64,000 nucleotides of DNA from Progne subis subis (taxonomy: Eukaryota; Chordata; Aves; Passeriformes; Hirundinidae), in NCBI GenBank assembly GCA_022316685.1, contig JAKJHU010000033.1:5365321-5429320 (forward strand), given 5' to 3'. The notes under the pieces were generated by a model. That model was not told the origin of the DNA. It did no database searches and saw only the letters and a program-made list of their open reading frames with translations. Shown piece by piece: positions 33,509 through 45,569 of this stretch. Positions within the stretch are counted from its first letter, which is position 1. Every line of letters starts with the position of its first letter. The translations under genes and the position numbers were made by a program.

Positions 33509-36500
33509 ATGCAAGTCCTGTCATAATTTTATTATGCAGAATTCTAGCATTTGACCAAAGCTAAACTCTCTGAGCAGAGATTTTCTGAAAGATCATCTTC
33601 CTATCCAACAAGCATGGCTTCATACTATGAAATATTTTGCAGGAATGTGTCAACTCTTATGATGTTTTCAAAGATAAGAAGTTGAAACAAATAACTGTGA
33701 CACTATCATTTTATTTCAGTAACCCTGAAACATTTTGTTACTGTTAAACAGAATCTTCCTTCAAAGAAAAAAAAGTCTGCTATGTCACTGGCATTTCAAT
33801 TAATTTTACTTAGACTTTTTGGTCATATTGACAACTGTTAATAATATGCTGATGTTTTTACATGCAATACTTAACGGATCTATGTTTGATATAATTCAAA
33901 TTAAATAACTTGATAGTGCACATTACTAAAAATAAATAAATAAAATCCTTTGTTTGTGAGAGAAATATGCACTTTTGGTTCCAAAAGAGAAAATAATCAC
34001 AACACCAGGATTTCCCAAAGGATGGCAATTCTGGTCCATCACTATCACCAATACCATTACATGAGGGACCCTATTCATGACTGGGACTTATGGACTGGTT
34101 CCAAGTGCAATACAGGCCCCAAAAGTCCCTAATTGCCAGAAGCCCCAAATCCTCAAGAGTTTGAAACAAAAGTAGATGGCAAGGGTCACCAGATGGACAG
34201 AGACAGATGGAGAACTGCAAAGAAACCAGGAGACCCTGAAGGTCAGTTGCATGGCAGCAGTCTCAGTGGTTTCCTCCTCAGCTCAAACTCAGAACTTGCA
34301 GACCCATCTTCGTTATGTTGTCCCTAACACTTTAATGACTGGACATAGCTAGAAAAGCTCTTATCTGACCTTTCTGAAGGGACTGTGCACCTTTCATCCA
34401 GGTCTTCCAGTAGTTCTGGACAGGATTTTGCCACCACCTTTGAGAAGGTCAGAAATGGTTGGCAGGAGATACAAAGCCCCATGTGCAATTCCCCCCCTCT
34501 CAAGTGGCTTTTCTATGAGAGGTGAGAGGTTATGTCAGAAAAAAGATTATATACACATGATAATTAGTAGTATACATTTGAAAAAAAGCCAGAAATATGA
34601 ATTTTTTTTAAAGGGGAAATTTTGAACTAAAGATCTCTGTTTTATATAGATGTAGCATGTGTAGCTGACTAATATCTAAGCCCTGACTGAAAGTTTTGGG
34701 CTCTCAAAGATGACTGAGCATGGGGCATTGGTCACTACCATTAAACACTTTCATTTTCCTATGACAAATGACCACGGGGAGCTAGAGATTTTGTTGCCTT
34801 ACAAGACACAAAGGTAATTTTTATGCTTGTAAACTTATTTCCCTTGAAGGGATTATTACCAACATTATTTGGCCAACAGTGGACAAAAAAAGCTTAGGGT
34901 GGGGAAAAAAAAAAAGTGCTTTATAGCTGTGGAAGGCTCTGTGGAGAGCAAGAGAGTCTATGCTGGCAGCATTGCTGGCAGCATTGGACACTTAAACAGC
35001 AGCAAAAATGTGAACTTTCTTATTGTGTGGAGGAGCCATGTCAGAAACTAATAGAGACTCTGAGAAGCGGAGAATATTCACTTGTGGGGTGTGTGTGTGT
35101 CTGGTTGGAGACTATTTCTGTAGCTAACAATAGATTTTTTTCCTGAAACACTGTGCTACAGGAGCAGATCCACACATCTAGTGCTCATTCCCAGGAGCGA
35201 CCTTCTGATGGGTGTCCTGAGGAAATGAGAGATGAAAACTCTGAACTTCATTAGGTTTGGCTTTGCTTCTGTGAGCAGCTCTCCCCTACAAACTCATTTA
35301 AGGCTGATGAAGCGGCAAAACCAAACTGGATGAATTTCTTTGGTGTCTCTTAAGCCTTAGCCTAACACAAATTCAGTGAGCCTGTGTATGGGAGGGCTCG
35401 AGTATCATAAATCCAAACCATGGTAAAATCAGTTCAGGGGTGAACCATGTTACTGGGTTAACTGTGGGTATTGTCTATTGTGTAAAGAGACAAAGAGAAA
35501 TGAATCCATCCACAAACTGCTGCATTCCAAATGCCAGCAGAAGCTGCTGTTTGAGTGTTTTATTGAGATTAAATGTTAAGAATAAATTAAAGATTGTTTC
35601 ACTTTAAATCTACAGCAGGAACTTGGCAGGTTGAAAAAAATCAATTTGTCACTGGAGATTTTTGTTAAGTCAGTTATGATGAGAAGAAGAGGACTTCTGC
35701 ATCTTTAGATCAGCAAAAGGAATAAATTATTGCAATAGCTGGAGTTTAGAGTGTTTAGCCCTTGTGATGTCTTTCGTGGGACAATAATATGCAGCCATCA
35801 GCTGGCTTGAAAATATCTTTTGACAAAGAAACCCCAAAAGCAGCTGATGCTAATCTTGGCAATAAGGATTTAGTCTGTTTTATTGTACATTGGTGCTTGG
35901 CTTGCATGCCATATCACTCGATCAGGAAAAGCTAGATGTGTTATGTAATTACATGCAAATGTTCCTCAGTATTGATGTTTCAGTCTGTCAGGCTGAAAAA
36001 AAAAAGATGTCTTGTTCTTCAGATACTTTCACTAGAGAAATAACAACTTATGTTTTTAAGGATTTGTTTTAGGGGACTCCGTTCTCTGAAAACCAAAATC
36101 AGCCCTGGAGATTTGCACATTTTCCTTGAATGAGTGCCTCTTCTAAAGAGCTCCTACATGCCAGCATTTGAAAGCAATTAGCAGAGATATTTTTAGAGGA
36201 AATAGGGGACATGTGAAGATGGAGGCAGATATTTCTCATTCCTCTTTGCATCTTAGGTTGTGTTGCATGGACAGATCTCACACAGAATGAGATTCGCCCC
36301 TGTGCAGATAGTCAGCACAAGGCAAATAAGTTTCACTTAAGCCTGAGGGCTTAGATGAGAATTAAGTGGTGAGCAGGTTCTATGTCATCCCTGAGCACCA
36401 GTGTGAATTCTATTAATCAAAGAGGTTTCATTGTTCTGAACCAGCACTATCCCACTGACACATCCAACACAACACCCAGACCTGTCGATTGCATACAGGT

Positions 36501-36860
36501 CTTGAAAGCCAGGAGGCTTAGAAGGGGACATCATGTCTCTTCATATATGGTTCAGTTTTGGAGAAGATTCAGGTTTGGGATTTTCTTAAGTTGAGGTTAA
36601 GCAATTTGAAGTTTTGATCTGAGCTTTTGGTTGCATGGTATTATTAAAAGCTACTTCAATTCCTATTTTTCACAGGAGGTGTTCCTGCTCTTGGACATAT
36701 TTTTGTTGTTTTTCATTTGAAACAGATTCTTCTTAGTCAAAATATATTCTCAAGAGATATAAAAGGAAGAAAATGAAGTTTTTCCCTTTTTATTAAAGAA
36801 ACATTTATAGACGCCCGTGCCTTTTTCACTGCCTTAAAAGGAAAATATAAGGCTTCACTT
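33509..36860. other. Non-coding stretch, about 3.4 kb
   Basis: AT-rich. Two plus-strand frames at 33950-34132 and 34133-34327 lie in the same reading frame and are separated by a single TAA at 34130-34132; together about 125 codons, rich in His, Tyr and Asp and then polar, not recognised. A 12-bp duplication is at 34961-34984. A short TG run is at about 35089-35100. Confidence 0.55.
34961..34984. repeat. 12-bp tandem duplication
   Basis: Two exact copies of TGCTGGCAGCAT. Confidence 0.9.
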
Positions 36861-36909
36861 TTCTTTATTTCTCTTATTTATTTCTTATTTATTTCTTATT
36901 ATTATTTGT
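36861..36909. repeat. T/A-rich simple sequence
   Basis: Irregular TTTCTTATTTA units. Confidence 0.85.
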
Positions 36910-37953
36910 TACAGACACAAAATTATGGAGATATAAGTACTAGAATACAGTTAAATATAATAATAATTATTGCATTTGCAACTAATACCTGTTGCCTTGA
37001 AAGTTGTTAGATGAAACTAACTGATAAGGCTTCTTCAAATTTGTTTTTTTAATGAGCGATATTAGGCTGTGGTCGGCTCTGCTGTAAAGGCTTTCTTGGT
37101 CTTTAGATTAACCAAGAAACTCTGTGAGGCAGAAGGATGAACATCAGCTCGTCTCTGGGACAAGATAAAGGGAATTAGAGCAGCTACAGAAGATGCAGCT
37201 CCAAGCCCTGTTGACGCATCAGGATTCAGCCTTTGAGCCGGCAGCTGTCTTGGTCAGATACTTTCTACCAGCTGCACAGGAGACTGCTGATGCTGCAACC
37301 CTTGTAATTTAAGTGCTCCCAGCCAGCCCCTCTGGGATCTAGATGTGGCAGGGGAGAAAGTCACAGCAGCATCCAAACCTGCCATGTGGACAGAAACCTT
37401 CCAGCCCTCAGACCTGACAGGCAGTCCCATCCCTGCTGGCTCTGCAATCCCAGGATGCAGAAACCCCAGCCCAGCGTGTGAAAACCTTGGCTGCCACTGG
37501 GAACCTGAGCTGGCTCCTGTGAAAATGGCACTATATCTCTGCCAGGACGACCTGGTCATCAGTGCCACCAACATCACAGAGCAGAGGCAGGGCCGCTGAT
37601 TTCCCAGAGACACAGGGCTGGGAGGAGTCACAGCCAGGACAGGTGACCCAAAGGGACCAAAGGGCTATTGCAGACCATATAGCATCATGCTCAGTGTACA
37701 AGGTGGGAGGAAGAAGGAGGAAGAGGGGATATTTGGAGTGGTGGCATTTATCTTCCCAAGTCCCTGTTACATGAGATGGGGCCCGGCTCTCCAGGGGATG
37801 GCTGAACATCTGCCTGTCCATGTGGAGCAATGAATTCATTCCTTGTTTTGCTTTACTTGAGTGCACTGCTTCTGCTTTCCCTATTAAACTGTATTTATCT
37901 CAACCCACAAGTTTTTCAGGTTTTACTTTTCCAGTTTTCCCCCCAGTCCTGCT
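36910..37953. other. Non-coding stretch
   Basis: G+C-richer sequence from 37200 to 37800 gives overlapping frames on both strands (125 codons minus, 37254-37631; 84 codons plus, 37345-37599; 111 codons minus, 37531-37866). None has a domain I recognise, and the mutual overlap argues against any being real. Confidence 0.5.
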
Positions 37954-37990
37954 GGGGGGGGGGGGGGGGGGGGGGGGGGCGGGGAGGAGG
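37954..37990. repeat. Poly(G) run of 26 with G-rich flank
   Basis: Twenty-six consecutive G (37954-37979), then C, GGGG, A, GG, A, GG. The plus strand could form a G-quadruplex. Homopolymer G runs this long are prone to slippage and assembly error, so the length is uncertain. Confidence 0.95.
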
Positions 37991-40792
37991 TGAGCAAAAG
38001 GCTTCTGGCTGGGGTTAAAATCTGACACCATGGGGGAGAAAAGAGTTATTCTGGGAAGTCAGGGTGAGGAGGAAATTACCTCAATGAACCTAAGATAAAA
38101 AAGCATTTCAATGTAGAGCACTTCCACTTGCTTTGTTAATTTGTCTTCATATCCAATAGAGAAATGGATGATTCAGTAATGAATCATTATTAGGCATAAC
38201 AAAGCCAAAATGTATTTACTGGCAGTTAACAGTCATTTGGAATACTGTTCTCCCAGCAGATATTCTATTTGTGTAATTTGTGGAAATCCCAGTAGAAAAA
38301 GAAACTTTAAAAATGAAAGTATTTGTGAGGCAAAATCCTCTGCAGGAGTACTGGACATCTTCATTGTATAAGCATTGTTACTTTTTTCAATTGGCTTGTC
38401 CAGGTTTATGTGCTGCTTTTAAGGCTGAACTTCCTAAAAGGCTGAACTGTGTAACTTTAAGATAAACCACAGGGAATTAGTATCTAATCAAGCAATTGGC
38501 TGTCCAAGCACTGTTTGTCCATGCATTACACAGACAACATGTAATCTCTCAAGACATTTGTTTCTTTTTTTTACCCTTTAAAAGATTGTAATTTCTTTCA
38601 GTAGTCAAGCCCAAACATTTCATGTGATCAAATTAAGAAAATGTGAGATTTTGTGCAATGGGGAGGAACAAAGAAAAATTGCCACACAGACAAATTGTTT
38701 TAAAGCATTCTAGGGACTACACAATAGCTCTGGGATCCCTTGGGTAAAAATGAAATAGCTATACCTTAGGAATATAATGGAAAGATATTATCAACCGTGG
38801 TTTACAGGGGATAGAAAGAGGATCCAGCCTGACTTCCCACAGAATATGTGAATAATCTATGAGAAAGACTGAGCCCATTAAGGGTAACTACACAGTGTAT
38901 GCTAAACCTTGATAGATGTTATACCCTATTGGAAGTCATGTACTTTTCTTTTTGGATAGCCTTTTAATTTATGCTTTAATATAATCTTTTAAAAATAATT
39001 CTGACTGTACTGGCACTTCTGACACACAGACCATCATTTCAAATCCTTTTATCAGCACATGTATCATTTTGTCTCATACTAGTAATAGGATGGGAGTCAA
39101 GGAATATCTATAGTTTCACCTCATGCCTCTTAGCAATAATGGAGTTATGTGTTGCAATGAAATACTGTAAAACTCTCTATTCATCAAATGAGGCCAGGGT
39201 ACTGAAGAAATTTGCTTGATGACTGTTTCATGCAAAGAACATCAACGGATTTAGGGTCAAGCCAAGGGCTCCCATGGCTCGCTGAGATCCCAAATCCGTT
39301 GGTTGCAGTTTTGTCCCCTCCGGTGTTTTCCACCAGCCCCCATGCACAGAGAATCTCTGCTGTGAGGCTGGAGATGAGCAGTACCCTCATGGGGACCGTG
39401 TTCCTTGTGCTGCAGGGTGCAGAGGAAACCCAGCTGGGGTGTGCCAGCTCTTGTCTGGACTCTCCTGCTGCCGGCTGCGGCCGGGGATGTGGGAGGTGGC
39501 ACTGCAGCTATCACTGCTGCAATGAGCTGTGCTTAGCTCAGTCAGCTGTGCCTCCAGAGAAGGAGTCTGCACTGGTGGGCGCTGGGAGTGGGGTGGGAAT
39601 GAGTCTGCAGTGGTGGGTGATGGGCATGTAGGGTGGGAATGTTAGACTTTCCCGGTTCCCCTTGCTTTCCCTGTTAAATCACACTGGGAATACCTTAGGA
39701 ACTTCTTTGCCCAAGGTGCTGGCAGGGCTGTCACACGTTCCCACAGTCTCTTCAGGTACCTGACACGTCTTAAAGTGCACAAGAGAGGATTCGACTCAAG
39801 AATCTCTCCTGGATTTAGTATTAATTTAACTAAACTGTTTCATCTGTGTGTTTTCATCACTACATTCTGGCAGAAGCTAAGGATTCCTACTGCCTATGAT
39901 GTCCTCCCAAACACCCAGTCACCCACCTTTTCCTCATTTTTAAGCACTCCTTTGAATTTCTACTTACTTTTTAAATCCTGACATTCTCCATCCAACCTTC
40001 CAGGACCCTCTGTCAGCATTTCTACTGCTTCAGCCCACCAGCGCATACCCAGTCCTGGTCTTTGATTTTCCAGTACTCCACATTAATTCCAATGCTAAAC
40101 ACCTCCTAGGTCAGGTGAAAGGTGGCCACACAGTCCAGATGGGAAAACACTTCATTATTCTGTAGGACAGCGTCTGTATAACCTGGTCATGATGGGAAGA
40201 CTGAGGTGAGGAGGGGACCACATGGTTCTGTGGAGCTGTTGAGAATCAAACTCCAGCCTCTAATGAGTCGCCATGCAAAATCCTGGAGGTTGTAGCATTT
40301 CAAAGACCCCCCAACACAGTCAAATTTGGGTATGCTTCCACCTGCAATGAAAGAAAATAAACTTACTCAGTATTCACCTGTAAGAAAAGGAACAGGGTTA
40401 TGAATTCATAACCCCACCTGGGTGCATCTGTTCCCAGGGAGAATCCTGACACTCAGCAGAGCATACTGCAGGAGAAGTATCCAGAAAGACACTTTGCTAC
40501 AATGGAAAAAGAAATGCAGATCTTCCTAAGCCCATTCAGGTTATTGGTTGGGTCATTTTGATGGAACTTTTGCACAAGAAAAATCAGCATGAGATGAAGA
40601 TTTGTTAAACACAATCTATCCCAAACAGCTACATTTAGGGGGATCTAAACCCTAGAAAAATCAAATATTTACAGCGAGAGGCTCAGCAGTTTATTTATCT
40701 TACCAGCAGCATTTTATCTCAGTTTTCACAGATTTTATTTAAAGTCTTCACTCTAGAAAGTCTTAAATTCAAATGATCAATCATTCTAACCG
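37991..40792. other. Non-coding stretch, about 2.8 kb
   Basis: Mostly AT-rich. A G+C-richer part at 39230-39600 holds a small CpG cluster near 39470-39490 and a 139-codon plus-strand frame (39212-39631) with Cys-rich but unrecognised sequence, overlapped by two minus-strand frames. Not called as a gene. Confidence 0.55.
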
Positions 40793-40824
40793 CCCCCCCC
40801 CCCCCCAAAAAAAAAAAAAAAAAA
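40793..40824. repeat. C14/A18 homopolymer junction
   Basis: Fourteen C directly followed by eighteen A. No recognised element borders it. Confidence 0.93.
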
Positions 40825-41848
40825 CCCTAAATCTGTACAAGTGTATTCCCAGTGGGAAATAAAAGCCAAGGGCTTGTGGCCAGCTCCAGGATTTGATCTC
40901 TTTTAATAGTCAGAATTTGATCAAATCTGATTTTCTAACCTGGTGCTTGAGAAGGAGCCTTTGCCCCACGATGATGCTGAAGTACCTTCAAGGAAACACA
41001 CTGGTCAAGAAATCTTAACTTGTCCTCATTTCCAACTGAAAAAATGTATTGAAAGTCACTAAAAATACGTGACACAATTTCTTAAGACCTTGTTTCTTGG
41101 AGCTGATTGCTGTGGTTTCTACAGGCCTGTTATATGGCTGTGAATGAAACCTAAGGGTTTCTTATTAATGAAGTGTGGACTAAGGGAAGGTTTTCAGAAA
41201 TAAGCTCAAGGTGTTTAAGTGGGGAACACAATGATTTATTCTTTCAAATTTGATGCATGAAACCCTCCAGATGTGAACATAGGGGCAGAAACTTGCATCA
41301 GGGTATGCACCAGGGTATGCAACAGCATTACAAACAGAAGTCTCTAATGCAGTCAGTTGATGGACAGTGCTTTCTGGAGCTGTGTGTGACCTTTAAAACA
41401 AGTGCCAGCAAAAATAAAGGAAAAGCCAGAATCCAGCTGACAAAGGCAACAGCACTGGGCAAAGAGACTACTGGCAACCTGCAGGAAGAAAGGCAAAGGA
41501 CAGTAGGAAAATATTGATTTATTAGTGTGAAATGAAAAGTACACTGACCAGGTTGGAACTGCTTGCTCTCCTGAGGAAGTTTTAATTTGACTAATTTCAT
41601 TAGGCCATTATTTGCAGTGAAAGTAAGTGTTTTAATGCAGTGAATGAAAATACAGAGCCACTGGTTTCAATTTTTAACAGTGCTTGCAAAGCGTTCATTT
41701 TTTAACTTTAATTTCATGTCACCTGGACAGAACAGTGTAGTGGCCTTTCAGGTTTCAGGAAAAAAAAAATAAATTGTGCTCCTGCCTGTTACGACAAAAT
41801 TTGTTGAAGTTATGTGTAGTGCATACCCCTTTGGAGGAGGGAGGTGCT
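40825..41848. other. Non-coding stretch
   Basis: Contains a 12-bp near-duplication at 41295-41318 (GCATCAGGGTAT / GCACCAGGGTAT) inside an unrecognised 86-codon plus-strand frame (41257-41517). Nothing else identified. Confidence 0.55.
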
Positions 41849-42082
41849 TCAGAAAGAAGGCAGCACCAAGGCATAGTTTCCTAGAGACAGAAGTTGGTAT
41901 CTCCCAGTCAGGTAAGGACTAAACCAATCAAAAAGTGTGAACCACAGATACCAGTGTATAATTCCAATCTTTGTACAGTAATAAGATTTCATGATTACTG
42001 CTTTGAAGGCTGCACTCTGGTCAAGCAAGATAAGTACTGGCAATTTCCCTGAGCCTAAATTCAGTGAGATATCACATGTCAC
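41849..42082 (-). pseudogene. L2-clade LINE reverse transcriptase fossil
   Basis: The minus-strand frame of 77 codons keeps two hallmarks of the L2-clade reverse transcriptase: LILLDQSAAFKAV at residues 17-29 (family form LLDLSAAFDTV, RT motif A) and WFSPYLTGR at residues 53-61 followed by SLGNY (family form WFSSYLTGRSQSVSLG). The upstream SGKLPVLILLD also fits. The Asp of LLD remains, but the Asp of AAFD is Lys, and the sequence between the motifs is scrambled, so it is inactive. It differs from bird CR1, whose motif A region reads more like IDFxKAFD. The frame is broken soon after SLGN. L2 elements have long been extinct in birds, so this is an old fossil. Confidence 0.65.
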
Positions 42083-43446
42083 TTTCAGCGATGTTCTCTG
42101 TGTGCTATGTTGAGATCAAAACCTGGACTAGAGTGTATCACACAGATCACATCACTTGTTAGGTGATAGTGCAGTTAGGATGGCACAGCCTATTTGAATA
42201 TCAGGAATATTCAGGATTTGGACTTTTGTGGGTCTGCAGCTATAATCACAGTGAGGTTTTGAAGAAGCCTCAAAGCTCAGATTTTTGCTTGGTGTAAATT
42301 TTCACAGGGTGGTGAAGATTCCTTTTATTTATATAAGGCAGAAAGGTTTAGGGTGAAACAGGAAACTACCTTCGCAATATCAGTAAATAAATAGGTCAAG
42401 CTTATGTGAGTGCTGCCCTCTGCTCTTCTTCCTGCGTGGTGCTTGACTGCCAGTGAGGTTGAGGAATGTCTCCTTGTCATATTTTCCATGGGAACAGGAT
42501 GCATCTCTGGATTTGGGATCAGACAAGTCTGAATACTCAAAGTTGCGTTTGAATGACAACACAGGAGTAGGCATTTCAAAAATAATCTGCTTACTCCATT
42601 CTGTGTTAAATCTCTGGACCATGACAGAAATTGGCCAGCACTGCACACTTGTGATCCAAGCCTATAATTGAGCAACAAGTTTAAAAGCATCCTACTGTTA
42701 AAGGGGAGTCTCCCATAGTTAAAACTCTGTAAAAGTATCCTTGGTTCTAGGTTTTGCCACAACCTTCCAAGTAAAATAGGAGAAAGTTGCTTCAACTCTT
42801 TGTGTTGTGTTGGTGAAATTGGGATCTTACATCGCCCATTGTTCCTTGCCTTGGAGGATGGAAGAAGCTTGTCTTATAACACAGAAAAAGGCAATGATCT
42901 GGATTGAGACTGCTGCTTGGCACCATGATAAAAATAATAAGTACTTAAGCCCTGTGAAAATGCTACTGAGTTCAATAGCAATAAATTAGCACTAGTTATT
43001 GAAATATTAGGAAGGCTTTTCTTTGCACTACAGTGATTAAAGCAGATAAATAAGAAGATGGACAATTTTGTGTGTGTGGTTACTGTGTCTTAGGGCTGCC
43101 TCTAATAGCCCCAGTGATCTTTCCATCTTTGTTAATGGGTATTTAATTGGGATTTATTTCCATGGAAGTTTTGTACCTTCAGATCATAACAGCACTGAGG
43201 GAATTTTATAGCCATGGGGATCAACATGGTCTCTCTAGAGGTTCTGTTTGATGAATGAAGTTGGAAAGAGTTGACATATAGTTAGAGACCATTACCATTT
43301 AGAAACACAGGACTGAGAGGAATCCATTTCAAAAGGATCCTCTTTGTCCTATGCTGTCTGTCAATCATCTCTTAAAAAACAGTATGATTAATGCAGCCAA
43401 TCTTTTCTTCTATTTTTAATTGATCTTTCCTCAAAATTCTATATGA

Positions 43447-43448
<2 letters not shown>
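42083..43448. other. Non-coding stretch
   Basis: May include an eroded extension of the L2 fossil near 42083-42115. The 156-codon minus-strand frame at 42325-42795 and a second minus-strand frame inside it (42380-42646) show no domain. Nothing else identified. Confidence 0.5.

Positions 43449-43493
<45 letters not shown>
43449..43493. repeat. Poly(T) tract, 45 bases
   Basis: Uninterrupted run of 45 T, followed by CCCCAGAG. If read on the minus strand it is a poly(A) tract, but the adjacent sequence shows no retrocopy. Confidence 0.95.
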
Positions 43494-43628
43494 CCCCAGA
43501 GCAGTGAAACTGAATGGAGCCACCATCTATGGAGGAGATAACTATTGCATTTTGTCCCTATATCTCCACAGTTTATAAGAGAAAACACTGATAACAGATA
43601 GAGAGAAGGAATAGCTGGGAAATGGCAG

Positions 43629-43722
43629 CACTGGCCTGTGACTCAGGAGAGGTGAAAGCAATTCCTCTCCCTGCCCCTTACTTCTTGTATGACCCTAGAA
43701 AGTTACCTGGTTTTCAGTGGAG
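43629..43722 (+). mobile_element. MIR/CORE-SINE fossil
   Basis: Runs of similarity follow MIR in order: CACTGGCCTGTGACTCAGGA, AAAGCAATTCC (eroded B box, family form GGGTTCAATTCC), TCCCTGCCCCTTACTTCTTG and TATGACCCTAGAAAGTTACC (family form TGTGACCTTGGGCAAGTTAC). These tRNA-derived SINEs were mobilised by L2 machinery, which fits the L2 fossil about 1.6 kb away. The copy is partial and diverged. Confidence 0.6.
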
Positions 43723-45274
43723 AAGAGAAAAAATAATGTTTTTCCACTTTGCTAGGCAGAGGATCTTAAGACTTTGAACAAGAGAAGTGTGCCATAAAAT
43801 GATTAAGGTACAATAAATAGTTTATACTCTGTGGCTTCTGCAATAGGATTACCCCAAATAATCAGTGTACCTCACTCACATTCATATGTGTGAATGGAGT
43901 ACTGCCACATATGTATGCATGTTTAATAGAAATTAATAATTCAGCCTTTATGATAAATCTATATATTGACAGTCCCATGTTTTCCCTCTTGTTTAGCCTT
44001 TAGCTGTCCCTTATTAACAGAGCTGAGCTTGGCTGGGTCAGCTTCTTTTCTCTTGAATCTGCTCCATCTGCAGAGAGGTATTGGTCTGTTTGCCTTCTCT
44101 AGTGGCTCCTGTCTTGTCCTTGTGTGCATGCTTGGGCATGTGCAAAGCCTACAGGAAGCACCTTGTCATGAGCAGCTACTGCACCCCCTGCTCCTCAACA
44201 CAACTGTATTTGACATGTGGTTAAACACCAGGCTGCACTTGGTAATACCTCTCTTTTTCTTTTTGCTGGCCCTGGGAATGAGCACTCCAAGCAGATTTCC
44301 CTTCTCTTAGTTGCTTCCAGCTTCCACTGTTTCCTGCATTTGGGCCTGAGGAAAGGTATTCAATGTGACAATCTTCAGGCCTTTAAAATTACCAATTCTA
44401 AGAATTGTTTTTATATTATTATTTATATTATTATTTTTTTATATCAGCGATTGCACTGGGACTGTTGCCTAGCCCCTCTTTTCTCGTTTCCTTAGATTAG
44501 GGCTTTTGGGAGACTTTGCTGGGCTCCTTTTCAACAGTGTGATCCTGCTCAGTCTGAGATCCAGCTGTGCAGAGGATGCTGTTTCTCAAATGCTCCAATC
44601 TCTGACCTGGGGAGGGTTCTGGTGCTGGTCAGAAAGGATGCATAAAATCCAGTAGTCAGGTGAATGAAAAACATAAGTTTGTACAGGCAGGGAGGAAGTA
44701 AGAAAGGTTTAAGTGGTTCTTTCCTAAAAGTTATCTTCTTGTGTGTGGGATAAAGTGGATTTTTAAAGTATCTGTTTACAGTTGGATGAATTATATAAGA
44801 ACCCATTATGTAAATGAATAATAGCATAATCTTTCGTAATGACAGGCAGAAGCCTTCTAATGTTTGGGACAGGACTTATTTCCTTCTTACTTGGATATCT
44901 TTCAGATCCATTGTTATGCAGTTCTTTACATGATGTTTTCTTTCTTCCCTCTTTGAAATTCATCCATGTTAACTGGCTGTATTTACTCTATTATTATGCT
45001 TCCTTGAACATGTCTTTTCTTTATTACTTATGTCTTGATAGCATTCCAAGCATAGCGAGCTGTGATGCTCTTTTATCTTGCTGTTATTGCAAGTTTGAGC
45101 CTCTGGATCCAGATCTTGTACCTCTTCACCTGTTAGAGCTCACTCCAAATGCAGGATGAAACTCTCTCCATGCACGGTGAAACAAAGGTCTCTAAAGGAC
45201 AAAGAAGAATTTTTGTGAGGCTGGCTACAGGCTGACCAGGGATTCTTCCCATCAGTGAAAATATGAGAAGGGCA
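43723..45274. other. Non-coding stretch
   Basis: The 114-codon plus-strand frame (43966-44310) is Leu/Ser/Phe-rich without a domain. Other frames are shorter and overlap. Nothing identified. Confidence 0.55.
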
Positions 45275-45312
45275 ACTCACATGAGTAAGTACTTATGAGT
45301 TCAATTCCTGAG
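45275..45312. repeat. Old palindromic sauropsid repeat, partial
   Basis: ACTCACATGAGTAAGTACTT followed by ATGAGTTCAATTCCTGAGT resembles the central part of the common repeat containing CTCACATGAGTAA. Short match, so modest support. Confidence 0.35.
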
Positions 45313-45455
45313 TCAAGTATCTATTGGCTGTTGAGTAAACTTTGCTGGTCGTATTTATCTTTTAAACATGCAGCTGATGGAAATTTTTGTGCTAATATGG
45401 TATTTTTTCCCCCCTTTGGCATTGTAGCATAATGTCCAGATTAAAAAGAATATTT

Positions 45456-45569
45456 AAAAAAAAAAACACAAAAAAAACCCCAAACAAACAAACAAACAAA
45501 CAGAAAATAAAACACCCCCCCACACACACACACAAAAAAAAAACAAAAAAACCCCAACCAACCAAACAA
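45456..45569. repeat. A/C low-complexity block
   Basis: A runs, four or more CAAA units, CCCCCCC, ACACAC and AACCAACC units. It is the reverse-complement counterpart in composition of the G/T block at 7619-7730. Overlapping frames on both strands (45392-45710) are low-complexity and not genes. Confidence 0.9.

Noticed and set aside
37830..38018. Plus-strand frame ending in poly-Gly
   Set aside because: Produced by the G26 run; no domain.
40364..40398. Minus-strand acceptor TTTTCTTACAG followed by a donor 11 bases later
   Set aside because: Too short for an exon, and one such coincidence is expected by chance.
42325..42795. 156-codon minus-strand frame
   Set aside because: No recognisable domain, contains another frame of 88 codons in a different phase, no coding-like third positions.
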